In this document: piece after piece, positions 36,547 through 46,000 of the stretch
Numbering within the stretch: the stretch's first letter is position 1
How the letters are laid out: the number at the start of each line of letters is the position of its first letter
Assembly: GCF_026005215.1 (NCBI RefSeq)
Contig: NZ_BPMA01000016.1
Location: 1-64,000 of the forward strand
Reading direction: 5' to 3'
DNA: 64,000 nucleotides
Source: Capnocytophaga catalasegens
GTDB taxonomy: Bacteria > Bacteroidota > Bacteroidia > Flavobacteriales > Flavobacteriaceae
Program-made: the position numbers and the translations under genes
Notes under the pieces: model-generated
The model's input: only the letters and a program-made list of their open reading frames with translations
The model's database searches: none
What the model was told of the DNA's origin: nothing

Positions 36547-37410
36547 ATGAAAAGAATTTTAGTTACAGGAGGAGCTGGTTTTATTGGGTCAAATCTTTGT
36601 GAATATTTTGTACAAAATACAGATTATGAAGTTTTTTCGTTAGATAATTATTTCACAGGCTCGAAAGAAAATCACGTTCCTGGGGTAACTTATATGGAAG
36701 GAAATACAACTGAAATAGCGCAACTTATTGATTTTGTTCCCGATATTGTATATCACTTGGGAGAATATTCACGTGTAGAACAAAGCTTTGAAGATATGGA
36801 CAAGGTCTGGAAATTCAACAAAGATGGGATTTTTGCTGTTTTAGAATTCTGTCGATATCGAGGTAGCAAAATAGTTTATGCAGGGAGTAGCACTAAGTTT
36901 GGAGACGGCGGTATTGGGCGAAATCAAAGCCCGTATGCGTGGAGCAAAGCAAGTAATACAGAGCTTGTTGTCAATTATGGAAATTGGTACAATATTCCGT
37001 ATGCAGTAGTATATTTTTACAACGTATATGGAAAACGAGAAATATCGCAGGGCAAATACGCAACATTGATTGCACTTTTTGCAGAAAAAATCCGCAGAGG
37101 AGAACCGCTCCCAGTAGTAAGCCCCGGTATGCAAAAGCGTAATTTTACTCATGTTGATGATATTATTTCAGGACTTGTTTTGGTTGGAGAAAAAGGCTTG
37201 GGCGACGAATTTGGTATCGGAAGTCATCAAGCATATACGATTTTGGAAATAGCACAACTCTTTGGGGGAGAAATTGTTATGCTTCCCGAGCGAAGAGGAA
37301 ATCGTATGTCTGCCGAAGTAATTACTGATAAAACAGAAGCCTTAGGGTGGAAAAACGAAAAAAATATTAAAGATTATATCAGAGAAATTTGTAAACAACT
37401 AGGAAAGTAG
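36547..37410 (+). CDS. NAD-dependent epimerase/dehydratase (extended SDR)
   Basis: A 287-residue extended short-chain dehydrogenase of the nucleotide-sugar epimerase type. The NAD loop is VTGGAGFIGSNL at residues 6-17; the catalytic YxxxK is YAWSK with Tyr130 and Lys134; AGSSTKFG supplies the active-site serine region and YNVYGKRE a substrate loop. Relatives epimerise or dehydrate UDP- or GDP-sugars for polysaccharide synthesis. No other sugar gene adjoins it, so the exact substrate is open. It precedes the broken porV gene by 22 bp, perhaps on one transcript. Confidence 0.87.
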   Translation: MKRILVTGGAGFIGSNLCEYFVQNTDYEVFSLDNYFTGSKENHVPGVTYMEGNTTEIAQLIDFVPDIVYHLGEYSRVEQSFEDMDKVWKFNKDGIFAVLEFCRYRGSKIVYAGSSTKFGDGGIGRNQSPYAWSKASNTELVVNYGNWYNIPYAVVYFYNVYGKREISQGKYATLIALFAEKIRRGEPLPVVSPGMQKRNFTHVDDIISGLVLVGEKGLGDEFGIGSHQAYTILEIAQLFGGEIVMLPERRGNRMSAEVITDKTEALGWKNEKNIKDYIREICKQLGK

Positions 37411-37432
37411 TTTGTGTTAAATATTAAGATGC

Positions 37433-38588
37433 ATGAAAACATACGGATTTTATTTTTTATTTTTCGGAATAATTGGAAATATTTTCGATCAACAAACTCC
37501 TAATTTCAACAGCTTTTCCTTTCTTGCGACTTAGCGGTGATGCGGTAGCTTCGGGTGCAGGAGATATTGGAGTAGCTTCGTCGGTTGATACCTTTTCACA
37601 ATATTGGAATTCGTCCAAATATGTGTTTGCTGAACAAAAATCGGGAGTTGGAATGGGTTATACACCTTATTTGAATCATTTGGTAAAAGATATTTTTCTG
37701 GGAAATATTGTGTATTATCGAAAAACCGAACGAAGCGTTTGGGCAGGGAGCTTACGATATTTCAGTATAGGAAGTGTTACTTTGACCAAAGATTTTGGAG
37801 CGGAAGCCTATGTATTAGGCGATTTTCGCCCAGCAGAATTTTCACTAGATGTCTCTTACAATCTGAAATTGAGCGAACATTTTGCAATGGGAGTAGCTGC
37901 TCGTTATTTGCGCTCAAACTTGCGTCTTCCCACTGAAGAAAAATCAACAGGAAGTGGATTTGCCGTTGATATTTCAGGATATTATTCTTCAAAACAATAT
38001 CTTTTTTTTAAAATTATTTAGCCTCTTATACATTAGGATTTCAAATAGCTAACATTGGGCAGAAAATAAAATATGACGACTTGGGCAAAGAATTTTTTAT
38101 CCCAACCAATTTGAAATTGGGAGTGGGGTATCATATCAGTTTTGATAGTTATAATACGGTTTCTTTCCTTTTTGAGGCTAACAAATTGCTCGTTCCTTCG
38201 CCACCACAATATGGATTTGATGATTTGAATAACAACGGACAACAAGACCTCAATGAACCAACAATTATTATAGCAGGTAAAGATCCAGATGTAGGTTTTA
38301 TCAAAGGTATTTTTCAATCATTCTCTGATGCTCCTAATGGATTTAAAGAAGAACTACAAGAAATTTCGTGGGCATTGGGAGTAACGTATTCATTTAATGA
38401 ACAATTTATTTTTACGAACCGGATATTTTAACGAAAATAAACGAAAAGGATATCGTCAATACGCTACTATTGGAACAGGTTTTCGGGTTAATACCTGGCA
38501 GATAGACCTTTCATATTTATTTTCATTCTCTGAAACTCCCAATCCGTTAAGTTCTTCACTTCGATTGTCACTACAATATAATTTTTGA
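37433..38588 (+). pseudogene. porV: Frameshifted PorV-like gene (type IX secretion outer-membrane protein)
   Basis: Four in-order pieces together read as one PorV/LptO-like barrel of about 385 residues. A signal peptide (MKTYGFYFLFFGIIGNIFDQQTPN) starts at 37433. The body from about 37506 reads STAFPFLRLSGDA, VDTFSQYWN, SGVGMGYTPYL and LAVDISGYYSS-like blocks. A piece from about 38014 holds LASYTLGFQIANIG and EANKLLVPSPP, and the end from about 38413 holds RTGYFNENKRKGYRQYA to SLQYNF. The reading frame shifts near 37505 (net +1), in the T8A4 run at 38002-38013 (net -1) and near 38404-38413 (net +1). PorV carries T9SS cargo to the sortase PorU; no porU gene is adjacent. Confidence 0.8.
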
Positions 38589-38715
38589 AAATAAAATTCA
38601 CTGATTTTTAATGAATTACAAGACAGATGTTTTTGTTGTTGAGTAAAGAAAATAGTACTCAGACAAAGAAAATAAATATTATTTTGCAAATTTAACATCA
38701 AAAATTAGTTTCTTT

Positions 38716-38749
38716 TTTGAAATAGTATATATCTTTGCAGTAATTTTGC
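38716..38749 (+). promoter_or_regulatory. Promoter for accD
   Basis: TTTG at 38716-38719, a 21-bp spacer and TAATTTTGC at 38741-38749 fit the consensus. A second -7-like TATCTTTGC at 38730-38738 lies too close to that TTTG. The leader to the start codon would be about 84 bases. Confidence 0.6.
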
Positions 38750-38839
38750 TCTGATATAGAATGTCAATTTTGAAACTTTTCTATTTCAATAACTTTTATA
38801 CAAAATAAAAAAAATTATTTAATAAAAAAAATAGTAAGA

Positions 38840-39694
38840 ATGGCTTGGTTTAAACGTAAAGCAAAAGGAATACAAACTTCTACTGAAGAGAAAAAAGATA
38901 TTCCAATGGGATTGTGGTACAAATCTCCCACAGGGAAAATCGTTGAAACAGAGGAACTTGCACAGAATAGTTACGTAAGCCCCGAAGACGATTATCACGT
39001 TCGTATTGGTAGTAGAGAGTATTTTGAAATTCTTTTTGATGGCAAATACAGCGAACTCGACAAAACAATGAGTTCCAAAGACCCTTTGAAGTTTGAAGAT
39101 ACTAAAAAATATACAGACCGCCTTAAAGAAGCTCATAAAAAAACTGATTTGTACGATGCGGTTCGTACAGCAGTCGGCGAATCGAAAGGACGAGAAATTG
39201 TTATCGCTTGTATGGATTTTGCTTTTATCGGTGGATCAATGGGAAGTGTTGTAGGAGAAAAAATAGCTCGCGCAATTGACTATGCTATCAAACACCGTTT
39301 GCCTTTTATGATGATTTCAAAATCGGGAGGAGCGCGTATGATGGAAGCTGCACTTTCGCTAATGCAAATGGCAAAAACTTCTGCCAAATTAGCCCAATTA
39401 GATGATGCTGGGATTCCTTACATTTCTCTATGTACTGATCCAACCACCGGAGGCGTTACAGCTTCCTTCGCTATGCTTGGCGATATAAATATCTCTGAAC
39501 CAGGAGCTCTTATTGGTTTTGCAGGACCTCGCGTAGTAAAAGATACTACCGGACAAGACCTTCCCGAAGGATTTCAAACAGCAGAGTTTGTTCTTGAACA
39601 CGGATTTTTAGACTTTATTGTACATCGTAAAGAACTTAAAGATAAAATAAATCTCTATATTGATTTGGTAATGAATCGACCTGTACGAGCCTAA
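38840..39694 (+). CDS. accD: Acetyl-CoA carboxylase carboxyltransferase, beta subunit
   Basis: A 284-residue AccD, which with AccA moves the carboxyl group from biotin to acetyl-CoA in fatty-acid synthesis. The crotonase-fold signatures are clear: [63 protein letters not shown] and the GFAGPRVV block. The N-terminal zinc ribbon usual for the family is missing: the first cysteine pair position reads LWYKSPTGK rather than WxKCPxC, and no CxxC exists in the first 60 residues. This form is, to my knowledge, common in flavobacteria. Confidence 0.95.
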   Translation: MAWFKRKAKGIQTSTEEKKDIPMGLWYKSPTGKIVETEELAQNSYVSPEDDYHVRIGSREYFEILFDGKYSELDKTMSSKDPLKFEDTKKYTDRLKEAHKKTDLYDAVRTAVGESKGREIVIACMDFAFIGGSMGSVVGEKIARAIDYAIKHRLPFMMISKSGGARMMEAALSLMQMAKTSAKLAQLDDAGIPYISLCTDPTTGGVTASFAMLGDINISEPGALIGFAGPRVVKDTTGQDLPEGFQTAEFVLEHGFLDFIVHRKELKDKINLYIDLVMNRPVRA

Positions 39695-39716
39695 AATTTC
39701 TTTTTAATATAATACA

Positions 39717-39747
39717 AAAGCTACTTGAAGAGTAGCTTTATTTTTTG
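39717..39747. terminator. Terminator between accD and the TrmH-type gene
   Basis: AAAGCTACT and AGTAGCTTT form a 9-bp stem around TGAAG, followed by ATTTTTTG on the plus strand; on the minus strand a shorter T-run follows, so it can serve both converging genes. Confidence 0.8.
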
Positions 39748-39764
39748 AATTACAACCATAAAAT

Positions 39765-40298
39765 TTACTGAAACATTGAAAGTTTCGTAGTCAAATCCCA
39801 TAGTACAATTCCTACACTAACTGAAATATTGAGCGAATGCTTAGTTCCTAATTGTGGTATTTCAACAACGCAGTTACAAGCCGAAACCACGCTCTGTTGA
39901 ACTCCTTTGACTTCGTTACCGAAAATAAGCACATATTTTTTATTTTCTTCGGGCAAAAACTGATGTAGTAATATAGCATTTTGAGCTTGTTCTACGGCTA
40001 TAATATCAGCATCAGAGCGTAATTCTTCTATTAACTGATGTATGTCTTTACGATATTCCCAATCAACACTTTGGGTAGCTCCCAATGCTGTTTTGTGAAT
40101 ATCTTTGTGAGGAGGACAAGCTGTAATTCCGCACAAATAGATTTTTTCGACACGAAAAGCATCAGAGCTACGAAAAACAGAACCTATATTATGAAGACTT
40201 CTGATATTGTCTAAAACAATAATTATAGGTGTTTTAGGAGCTTTTTTAAAGGTTTCAACATCAATTCGTTGGAGTTGTTCGTTTGTAAGTTTTTGCAT
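39765..40298 (-). CDS. SpoU/TrmH-family RNA 2'-O-methyltransferase
   Basis: A 177-residue SPOUT-fold methyltransferase that would use SAM to methylate ribose in a tRNA or rRNA. Motif 1 is LDNIRSLHNIGSVFRSSDAF near residues 30-49, motif 2 is LIFGNEVKGV, and motif 3 is IPQLGTKHSLNISVSVGIVLWDL; the knot-forming asparagine and glutamate are present. The start at 40298 is preferred: an in-frame extension to 40493 would run through the promoter TACTTTTGC (plus 40312-40320) and into the divergent Crp/Fnr gene. The target base is unknown. Confidence 0.9.
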   Translation of the reverse strand: MQKLTNEQLQRIDVETFKKAPKTPIIIVLDNIRSLHNIGSVFRSSDAFRVEKIYLCGITACPPHKDIHKTALGATQSVDWEYRKDIHQLIEELRSDADIIAVEQAQNAILLHQFLPEENKKYVLIFGNEVKGVQQSVVSACNCVVEIPQLGTKHSLNISVSVGIVLWDLTTKLSMFQ

Positions 40299-40311
40299 TA
40301 TTTTCTTTTTT

Positions 40312-40320
40312 GCAAAAGTA
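40312..40320 (-). promoter_or_regulatory. -7 element for the TrmH-type gene, fixes the start
   Basis: TACTTTTGC on the minus strand matches TAnnTTTGY 13 bp before the ATG at 40298, giving a very short leader and excluding the longer frame. Confidence 0.7.
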
Positions 40321-40389
40321 GAAAAAAACATAGAATAAAAAATCTTGTGAAGATTGAAAATAAATAATTTATAATTTGTCAAAATTTTG

Positions 40390-40397
40390 TATCTTTG
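40390..40397 (+). promoter_or_regulatory. -7 element for the Crp/Fnr regulator
   Basis: TATCTTTG lies 18 bp before the start codon at 40416. The upstream box is not at standard spacing. Confidence 0.55.
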
Positions 40398-40415
40398 ACC
40401 AAAAGATAAAGAAGA

Positions 40416-40988
40416 ATGCAAGTAAGTGAATATTTTACAAAATGGGTAACTCTTTCTCCCCAAGAAAAACAACTTATTGATAAAACTTTTCAAACATTAG
40501 AGATAAATAGAGGAGAGAAGCTCCTTAGAGCAGGTAATATTTGCCAATATGAAGTATTTGTAAAAAAAGGATGCTTAAAGAGTTTTTGTTTAGATGAAAA
40601 ATCCCAAGAAGTGGTATTTGCATTTGCTATTGAACAATGGTGGGCAGGCGATTTTGAGAGTTTTAATCAACGTACACCTAGCGATATAAATATAGAAGCT
40701 GTTGAAGATACAGAATTATTATGTATTACTTTATTACAAAAAGAGCAACTTCTTACCCAAATACCTCAGTTGGAGCGAGCCTATCGGATTATAGTGGAGC
40801 GACATTTGCAAAATTATCAACAGCGTGTTGTTTCTATTTTTACACTTTCAGCCCAAGAACGCTATGAAGTATTTATGAAAAAATATGCTAAAATAGCCAT
40901 TCGTGTACCTCAATATTCAATTGCTTCATATTTAGGAATTTCTCCAGAATCACTAAGTCGTATTCGTAAGAAAATAGTCTCAGAATAG
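40416..40988 (+). CDS. Crp/Fnr-family transcriptional regulator
   Basis: A 190-residue regulator of the Crp/Fnr superfamily. Residues about 20-115 form a cyclic-nucleotide-binding-like domain (INRGEKLLRAGNICQYEVFVKKGCLKSF ... WAGDFESF), and the C-terminus holds the winged helix (VPQYSIASYLGISPESLSRIRKKI, about 165-188). It lacks the cysteine set of oxygen-sensing Fnr and the exact cAMP motif of Crp, like the many Bacteroidota members of unknown signal. It is divergent from the TrmH-type gene and is followed, in convergent orientation, by an AraC gene. Confidence 0.88.
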   Translation: MQVSEYFTKWVTLSPQEKQLIDKTFQTLEINRGEKLLRAGNICQYEVFVKKGCLKSFCLDEKSQEVVFAFAIEQWWAGDFESFNQRTPSDINIEAVEDTELLCITLLQKEQLLTQIPQLERAYRIIVERHLQNYQQRVVSIFTLSAQERYEVFMKKYAKIAIRVPQYSIASYLGISPESLSRIRKKIVSE

Positions 40989-41054
40989 TTTTATTCGGAA
41001 CAAAAAAATTGAAAAATCATAAAATATTTTTTTAATTATCTAAAAAACTTTGAA

Positions 41055-41960
41055 TTATATATTTTTGTTCTTTGACTTGCAGTATTCGCCTGGCGAAATT
41101 CCTCGTATTTGTTTGAAAATTCGCGAAAAATGGTATCGGTCAGCAAAACCTAATTGTTGAGAAACCTCTTCAATCGAAATATTATTATGGTCAAAAAGTC
41201 CACAAGCATTATTTATTTTGCGTTGCTTGATAAAAAATTGTAAAGGTACATGCATTGTGTTGTGAAAAAGCCTTGCAAATGAATTCGTTGCCATATGTAC
41301 CATTGTTGCCAAATGTTCATTTGTGTGATTTTGAGAGATATTTCTGTCAATATAACGAATTACCGAAAGCACTCGTTTATCCATTCGAGTCGCCTCCCAT
41401 AGTGAAGCGTCTAACATAGCAATAAACTCGAAAATAATTGATTGTAAGTACATTGTGAAAGAAAAATCGAATGTATTTCCCTTTTTGAGACATTGGGTAA
41501 GATATTCTAATTTTTCCTTCTGAAACAAACTTAAATCAAGTGTATAAATCCCTTCTTTGACATAATCGAATGGAATGCCAAGATTAAAATGGATATACAA
41601 ATGTAATAGCGAATCTGTAGCTATTTGTAACTCATCTTCATTTTCATCAACACGTTTGCCTTGTACGCTTTCCTCAGAAGAAAAGACTTTATTTGGGGAT
41701 AGAAAATGTGAAAAATAAGGTGTGTTAGGCGAGATTATGTACAAAACATCAGGAGACATTGTATATTCTTTATGGTCATAACCAATAATACCTCCATGAT
41801 TTTTATTCCAATAAATACGCCAGTATGGAAAAGCCATATCCGATGTATTCCACTTTTGTAATTGCCAAAAACGACAGCACCATAGTTTTAGCCGTACAGA
41901 TGAAAAAGTTTGTTTTATAACTGAAGGGTCTCCTTTTTTAGATGAAATATCTTTTTTCAT
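41055..41960 (-). CDS. AraC-family transcriptional regulator
   Basis: A 301-residue AraC/XylS-type regulator. The C-terminal pair of helix-turn-helix motifs spans about residues 200-298: NEHLATMVHMATNSFARLFHNTMHVPLQFF and SIEEVSQQLGFADRYHFSRIFKQIRGISPGEY. The N-terminal half, with HYGGI-like wording near NKNHGGIIGYDHKEY, is a plausible ligand-binding cupin-type domain. Upstream on the minus strand, TATTTTTGT (plus 41987-41995) is a good -7 element. Its place next to two susC/susD pairs makes it a candidate regulator of them, without direct proof. Confidence 0.9.
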   Translation of the reverse strand: MKKDISSKKGDPSVIKQTFSSVRLKLWCCRFWQLQKWNTSDMAFPYWRIYWNKNHGGIIGYDHKEYTMSPDVLYIISPNTPYFSHFLSPNKVFSSEESVQGKRVDENEDELQIATDSLLHLYIHFNLGIPFDYVKEGIYTLDLSLFQKEKLEYLTQCLKKGNTFDFSFTMYLQSIIFEFIAMLDASLWEATRMDKRVLSVIRYIDRNISQNHTNEHLATMVHMATNSFARLFHNTMHVPLQFFIKQRKINNACGLFDHNNISIEEVSQQLGFADRYHFSRIFKQIRGISPGEYCKSKNKNI

Positions 41961-42111
41961 TGAGATGAATGATGTTTAAAACGGATACAAAAATACAAAT
42001 TTTATTCATTTTTTTATTCATTTTTTTAGAATAATTTTGTCTTATCAAATTCGATAGTTGTTTGCCAAGAAATATCAACTAAAAAATATAAGTAAAATTA
42101 GTTAATAAAAT

Positions 42112-42843
42112 ATGCAAGTATTAGATATTATTATTTATATAACTGCCTTGTCAATTATCCTGATAGGATTTTTCGTATATAGAAATCCAGACTCCATTGC
42201 AGGATATAATACAATGTCTGATGAACAGAAAGGAAATTATGACATTGTTAGATTTAAAAAAGTCCTCAGAAATATTCTTGTAATTGGTGGTTTACTTATA
42301 ATTTTTGTCAATTTATTGCTTGGATTATTTGAATTAAATGCTTGGAGGGTTTTACCTGTTATTCTGATATTGTTAGTCGTTTGTTTTTATATAGTTTACA
42401 AAGGAAGGAATTTTTATACAGATAATGAGTCGAAAAACTCGGTGAGGCTATATTGGATTCTGAGTATTCCATTTTTGTTAATTGTAGGTATCTCGATAGG
42501 TATTTATTATGGAATAAAAGAGACAGAAGTAATTGTATCTTCTGAAAAAATAAAAATAAAAGGAGTGTATGGATTTGTAATTCCAACAGAAAACATTCAG
42601 AAGGTTGAGCTAATTGAAAGACTGCCTGCAATGGGATACAAAACCAACGGATTCAGCGGTGTTGATGATATTTTAAAAGGAAATTTCCGAGCCAAAAACA
42701 AAGAGGATTACAAACTTTTTGTTTATTCTAAGCATCCTCCATTTTTGAAAATAATTTACAATGATAATCAGAAAGTATATATTAACTTTAAAACTACCTC
42801 AGAAACAACGCAACTCTACAACGAAATAGTTAAAAACTTGTAA
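42112..42843 (+). CDS. Membrane protein with DUF3784-like and bacterial PH-like regions
   Basis: A 243-residue membrane protein. Four hydrophobic segments cover about residues 1-22, 60-75, 80-97 and 117-136. The first part resembles DUF3784 (NPDSIAGYNTMSDEQKGNYDI). After the last segment comes a soluble beta-rich stretch (about 140-240: EVIVSSEKIKIKGVYGFVIP ... FLKIIYNDNQKVYINFKT) like a bacterial PH domain. Function unknown. It lies between the AraC gene and the tandem susC/susD block, with no obvious link to either. Confidence 0.75.
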   Translation: MQVLDIIIYITALSIILIGFFVYRNPDSIAGYNTMSDEQKGNYDIVRFKKVLRNILVIGGLLIIFVNLLLGLFELNAWRVLPVILILLVVCFYIVYKGRNFYTDNESKNSVRLYWILSIPFLLIVGISIGIYYGIKETEVIVSSEKIKIKGVYGFVIPTENIQKVELIERLPAMGYKTNGFSGVDDILKGNFRAKNKEDYKLFVYSKHPPFLKIIYNDNQKVYINFKTTSETTQLYNEIVKNL

Positions 42844-42911
42844 TTTGCACTTTTTCATAACCAAACCAAAAACCGACGTATACCAACTAAAATTAAATTA
42901 GTAATCAAAAA

Positions 42912-42942
42912 ATCCGTCTGTCTTTTATTTCGGATGAAAGAC
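42912..42942 (+). promoter_or_regulatory. Interleaved stems in the susC leader (pseudoknot or alternate folds)
   Basis: ATCCG (42912-42916) can pair with CGGAT (42931-42935), and GTCTTT (42920-42925) with AAAGAC (42937-42942). The pairs interlock, so they make either a pseudoknot or two competing hairpins. Confidence 0.4.
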
Positions 42943-42948
42943 AATAAT

Positions 42949-42996
42949 GTTCGGGTGGAGGCAAAATAATAAAACTATTTTCAACTCTACCTGAAC
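42949..42996 (+). promoter_or_regulatory. 12-bp hairpin in the leader of susC at 43052
   Basis: GTTCGGGTGGAG (42949-42960) pairs with CTCTACCTGAAC (42985-42996) over 12 positions with two G-U pairs, around a 24-base loop. It lies 56 bases before the start codon and has no T-tract, so it is not a simple terminator. Confidence 0.5.
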
Positions 42997-43051
42997 GAAA
43001 CGGTGTATTCTTGTGAAACAAAATATAATTTTTAACTTAAATAATTTAAAT

Positions 43052-46000
43052 ATGTTTAAACAATTATTAGCAACATTTGTGCTACTGCTTTTAGCATTAC
43101 CACTATCAGCACAAATAAAAGTAACTGGGAAGGTTACTGACGAAAGCAATAGTCCACTACCAGGGGCTAATATCTTAGTGAAAGGAACTACACACGGAGT
43201 GGTTTCTGACTTTGACGGAAATTATGAAATTCAAGTCAGTCAAGGAGATGTGCTTGAATTTTCGTATATTGGATTTCAGACCCAAACCAAAAAAGTAGTG
43301 GGGGGGGGGGGTAAGCCTCTTATTATCAATGTTTTATTAGAGGAAGATGCCCAGCAGCTTGATGATGTAGTAGTCGTAGGCTTTGGTACTCAAAAGAAAG
43401 CAAACCTCACAGGAGCTGTATCATCTGTAGATGCTAAAGTACTTGAAGGACGCCCTGTAACAAGTGCAATACAAGCGTTACAGGGGGCAGTACCAGGTAT
43501 GAACTTCTCAGTAGGAAATACTGGAGGAGAACTTAATAGCAACTTAAACATAAATATACGTGGAGGAGGTACCATTGGGAGTGGTTCAAGTGCCAGTCCT
43601 CTTGTTTTAATTGATGGAATGGAAGCAGATATCAATACGCTTAATCCTCAAGATATTGAGAGTATTTCGGTATTAAAAGATGCTGCTTCAGCTTCTATTT
43701 ATGGGTCGAGAGCTCCTTTTGGGGTAATTTTAGTAACTACAAAATCTGGAAAAGAAGGGCGAATACAAATTAACTATAATAATAATTATCGTCTTAGCAA
43801 TCCAATGAATGTTCCTAATATGTTAGATTCTGAAAATTTCGCATATTATTGGAATGATGCTGCTGCCAATTCAGGAAGTGCTGCTATTTTTAGACCTGAA
43901 ATTATTGAAAAAATAAAACAACATAAAGCTGGGCAATTATTAGAAGCTACAGACTGGAACGAAACCGAGAACAAGTGGAATGACTATACTAACTCTTGGG
44001 CAAATGTTAATTGGTTTAAGCAATTTTATCGTGAATGGGCTCCTTCAAAAGACCATAATTTAAGTATTCGTGGTGGAAATGAAAAAACAAATTATTACTT
44101 ATCTGTCAATTGGCTGAATCAGGAAGGGCTTGTTCGATATAATACAGATATTTTTGATAGATATTCAGTCAATGCAAAAATCTCTTCACAGATTCTCCCA
44201 TACTTAAAAATAAATTATAACACGCGCTTTATTCGTATAGATTATGTCCGTTCGTCATATTTGACCGAAGGTAATGGTTTGTTTTTCCATAATATAGCCC
44301 GACGTTGGCCTACACTTCCTGTATATGATCCCAATGGAAATTACCAATATGGAAATGAAATAGCACATCTCAATAATGGTCAATCAAAAGACCAAAAAGA
44401 TATTTTAAGTCAACAAATAGCATTGGTTTTCACTCCCTTAAAAGGCTGGGCTACTAATATTGAATTTAACTACAGAATAAATAATGATTGGATTCATTCA
44501 CATTGGTTGCCTATATACAAATATAATAAAGAAGGAACCCCCGAATTAGCCCCCCTACAGTTGGGAGGGGCTCTTAACAAAGCAGGAGCTTCTATAGTTA
44601 GAGAATATGCATATCGAAATAATTTCTTTAACCCTAACATTTATACTTCCTATGAAAGATACATTAAAGATCATTTTATAAAAGGACTTATTGGTTTTCA
44701 GTCTGAACTTGGAAAAACACGTAATGTAAGTGCTGATAGAGATGGACTATATAGTGTAGATGTTTTAGCTATCAATGCTACTGGAGGAGATAATGATAAT
44801 GTCAGTGGACAATATCAACACTGGGCAACCGCTGGTTTCTTTGGACGATTAAATTATGATTACAAAGGAAAGTACCTTATAGAAGGAAATATCCGTTATG
44901 ATGGTACTAGCCGTTTTTTAAGAGAACAACGATGGAATACATTTTCTTCTGTGTCAGGAGGTTGGAATGTAGCGAAAGAGAGTTTTTGGCAAAATTTAGG
45001 AAAATTTGGAGAGGCTATATCTGAATTCAAATTCAAAGCATCATATGGTGAGTTAGGAAACCAAAATACTCATAATTGGTATCCTTTTTATCCTAAGATG
45101 AAATTGGGAACAACAGGGAATTGGCTTATAAATAAGCAAAGAACCAATACTGCCTCTGCTCCTGACCTGATTTCTACGTTTCTTACGTGGGAAAAAGTAT
45201 CTTCATGGAATGTTGGTTTTGACTTAGCTGCTTTTCAAAACAGATTAGCTCTTACCTTTGAAATTTTTCAACGAAATACTATCAATATGGTGGGGCCTGC
45301 TCCGCAATTACCTCTAACCTTAGGAACAGCACCGCCACGGATTAACAATACAGATATGGAATCTCGTGGATTTGATTTTCAAATCAGTTGGAGGGACCAA
45401 ATTGGAAAAGATTTTTCATATGGAATTACAGCAAATTTGACCGATAGCCGACAACAAGTAACTAAATATCCCAATGATACGAAAAACTTAAATGAGTGGT
45501 ACTCAGGAAAATATTCAGGAGAAATATGGGGATACATAACTCACGGAATTGCAAAAACGGACCAAGAAATGAATGATTGGCTTGCCAACCACGATCAGAA
45601 ACAATTGGGAAGTAATTGGACAGCAGGAGACGTTATGTATGAGGACTTAAATGGAGATGGAAAAATCAATGAAGGCTCTAATACAGTGTATGACTCTGGT
45701 GATAAAAAAATCATTGGGAATAGCACCCCACGTTATAATTTCGGAGTAAATATTGATATGAAGTACAAAGGCATTGATTTTAGTATTTTTATGCAAGGAA
45801 TAGGCAAACGTGATTTAGATCTACGTGGTGTTTATTTTAACGGAGCTAATACGAATATGTGGCAGTCCGCAGGCTTTGCTGAGCACTTAGATTATTTCCG
45901 ACCCGAAGGAACAAATAGTCCGCTTGGCGCTAATGTAAATGCCTATTATCCACGACCATTATTTGGTAGTGGAGGTAAGAACTTCCAAGCGCAAACGCGT

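Noticed and set aside
38002-38013. The T8A4 run in porV as a programmed frameshift or phase switch
   Set aside because: Two further frameshifts in the same gene would still break it, so slipping here alone cannot restore the protein.
37473-38021. A complete 182-residue protein from a TTG start
   Set aside because: It is the middle part of the PorV-like barrel; signal peptide and C-terminus lie in other frames on either side.
40299-40493. Longer N-terminus for the TrmH-type protein
   Set aside because: The extension overlaps its own promoter element and the divergent Crp/Fnr gene and is not like the family.
43013-43051. GTG start 39 bp before the susC ATG
   Set aside because: The paralogue at 48429 begins with the same MFKQLLA, and the signal peptide fits the ATG.
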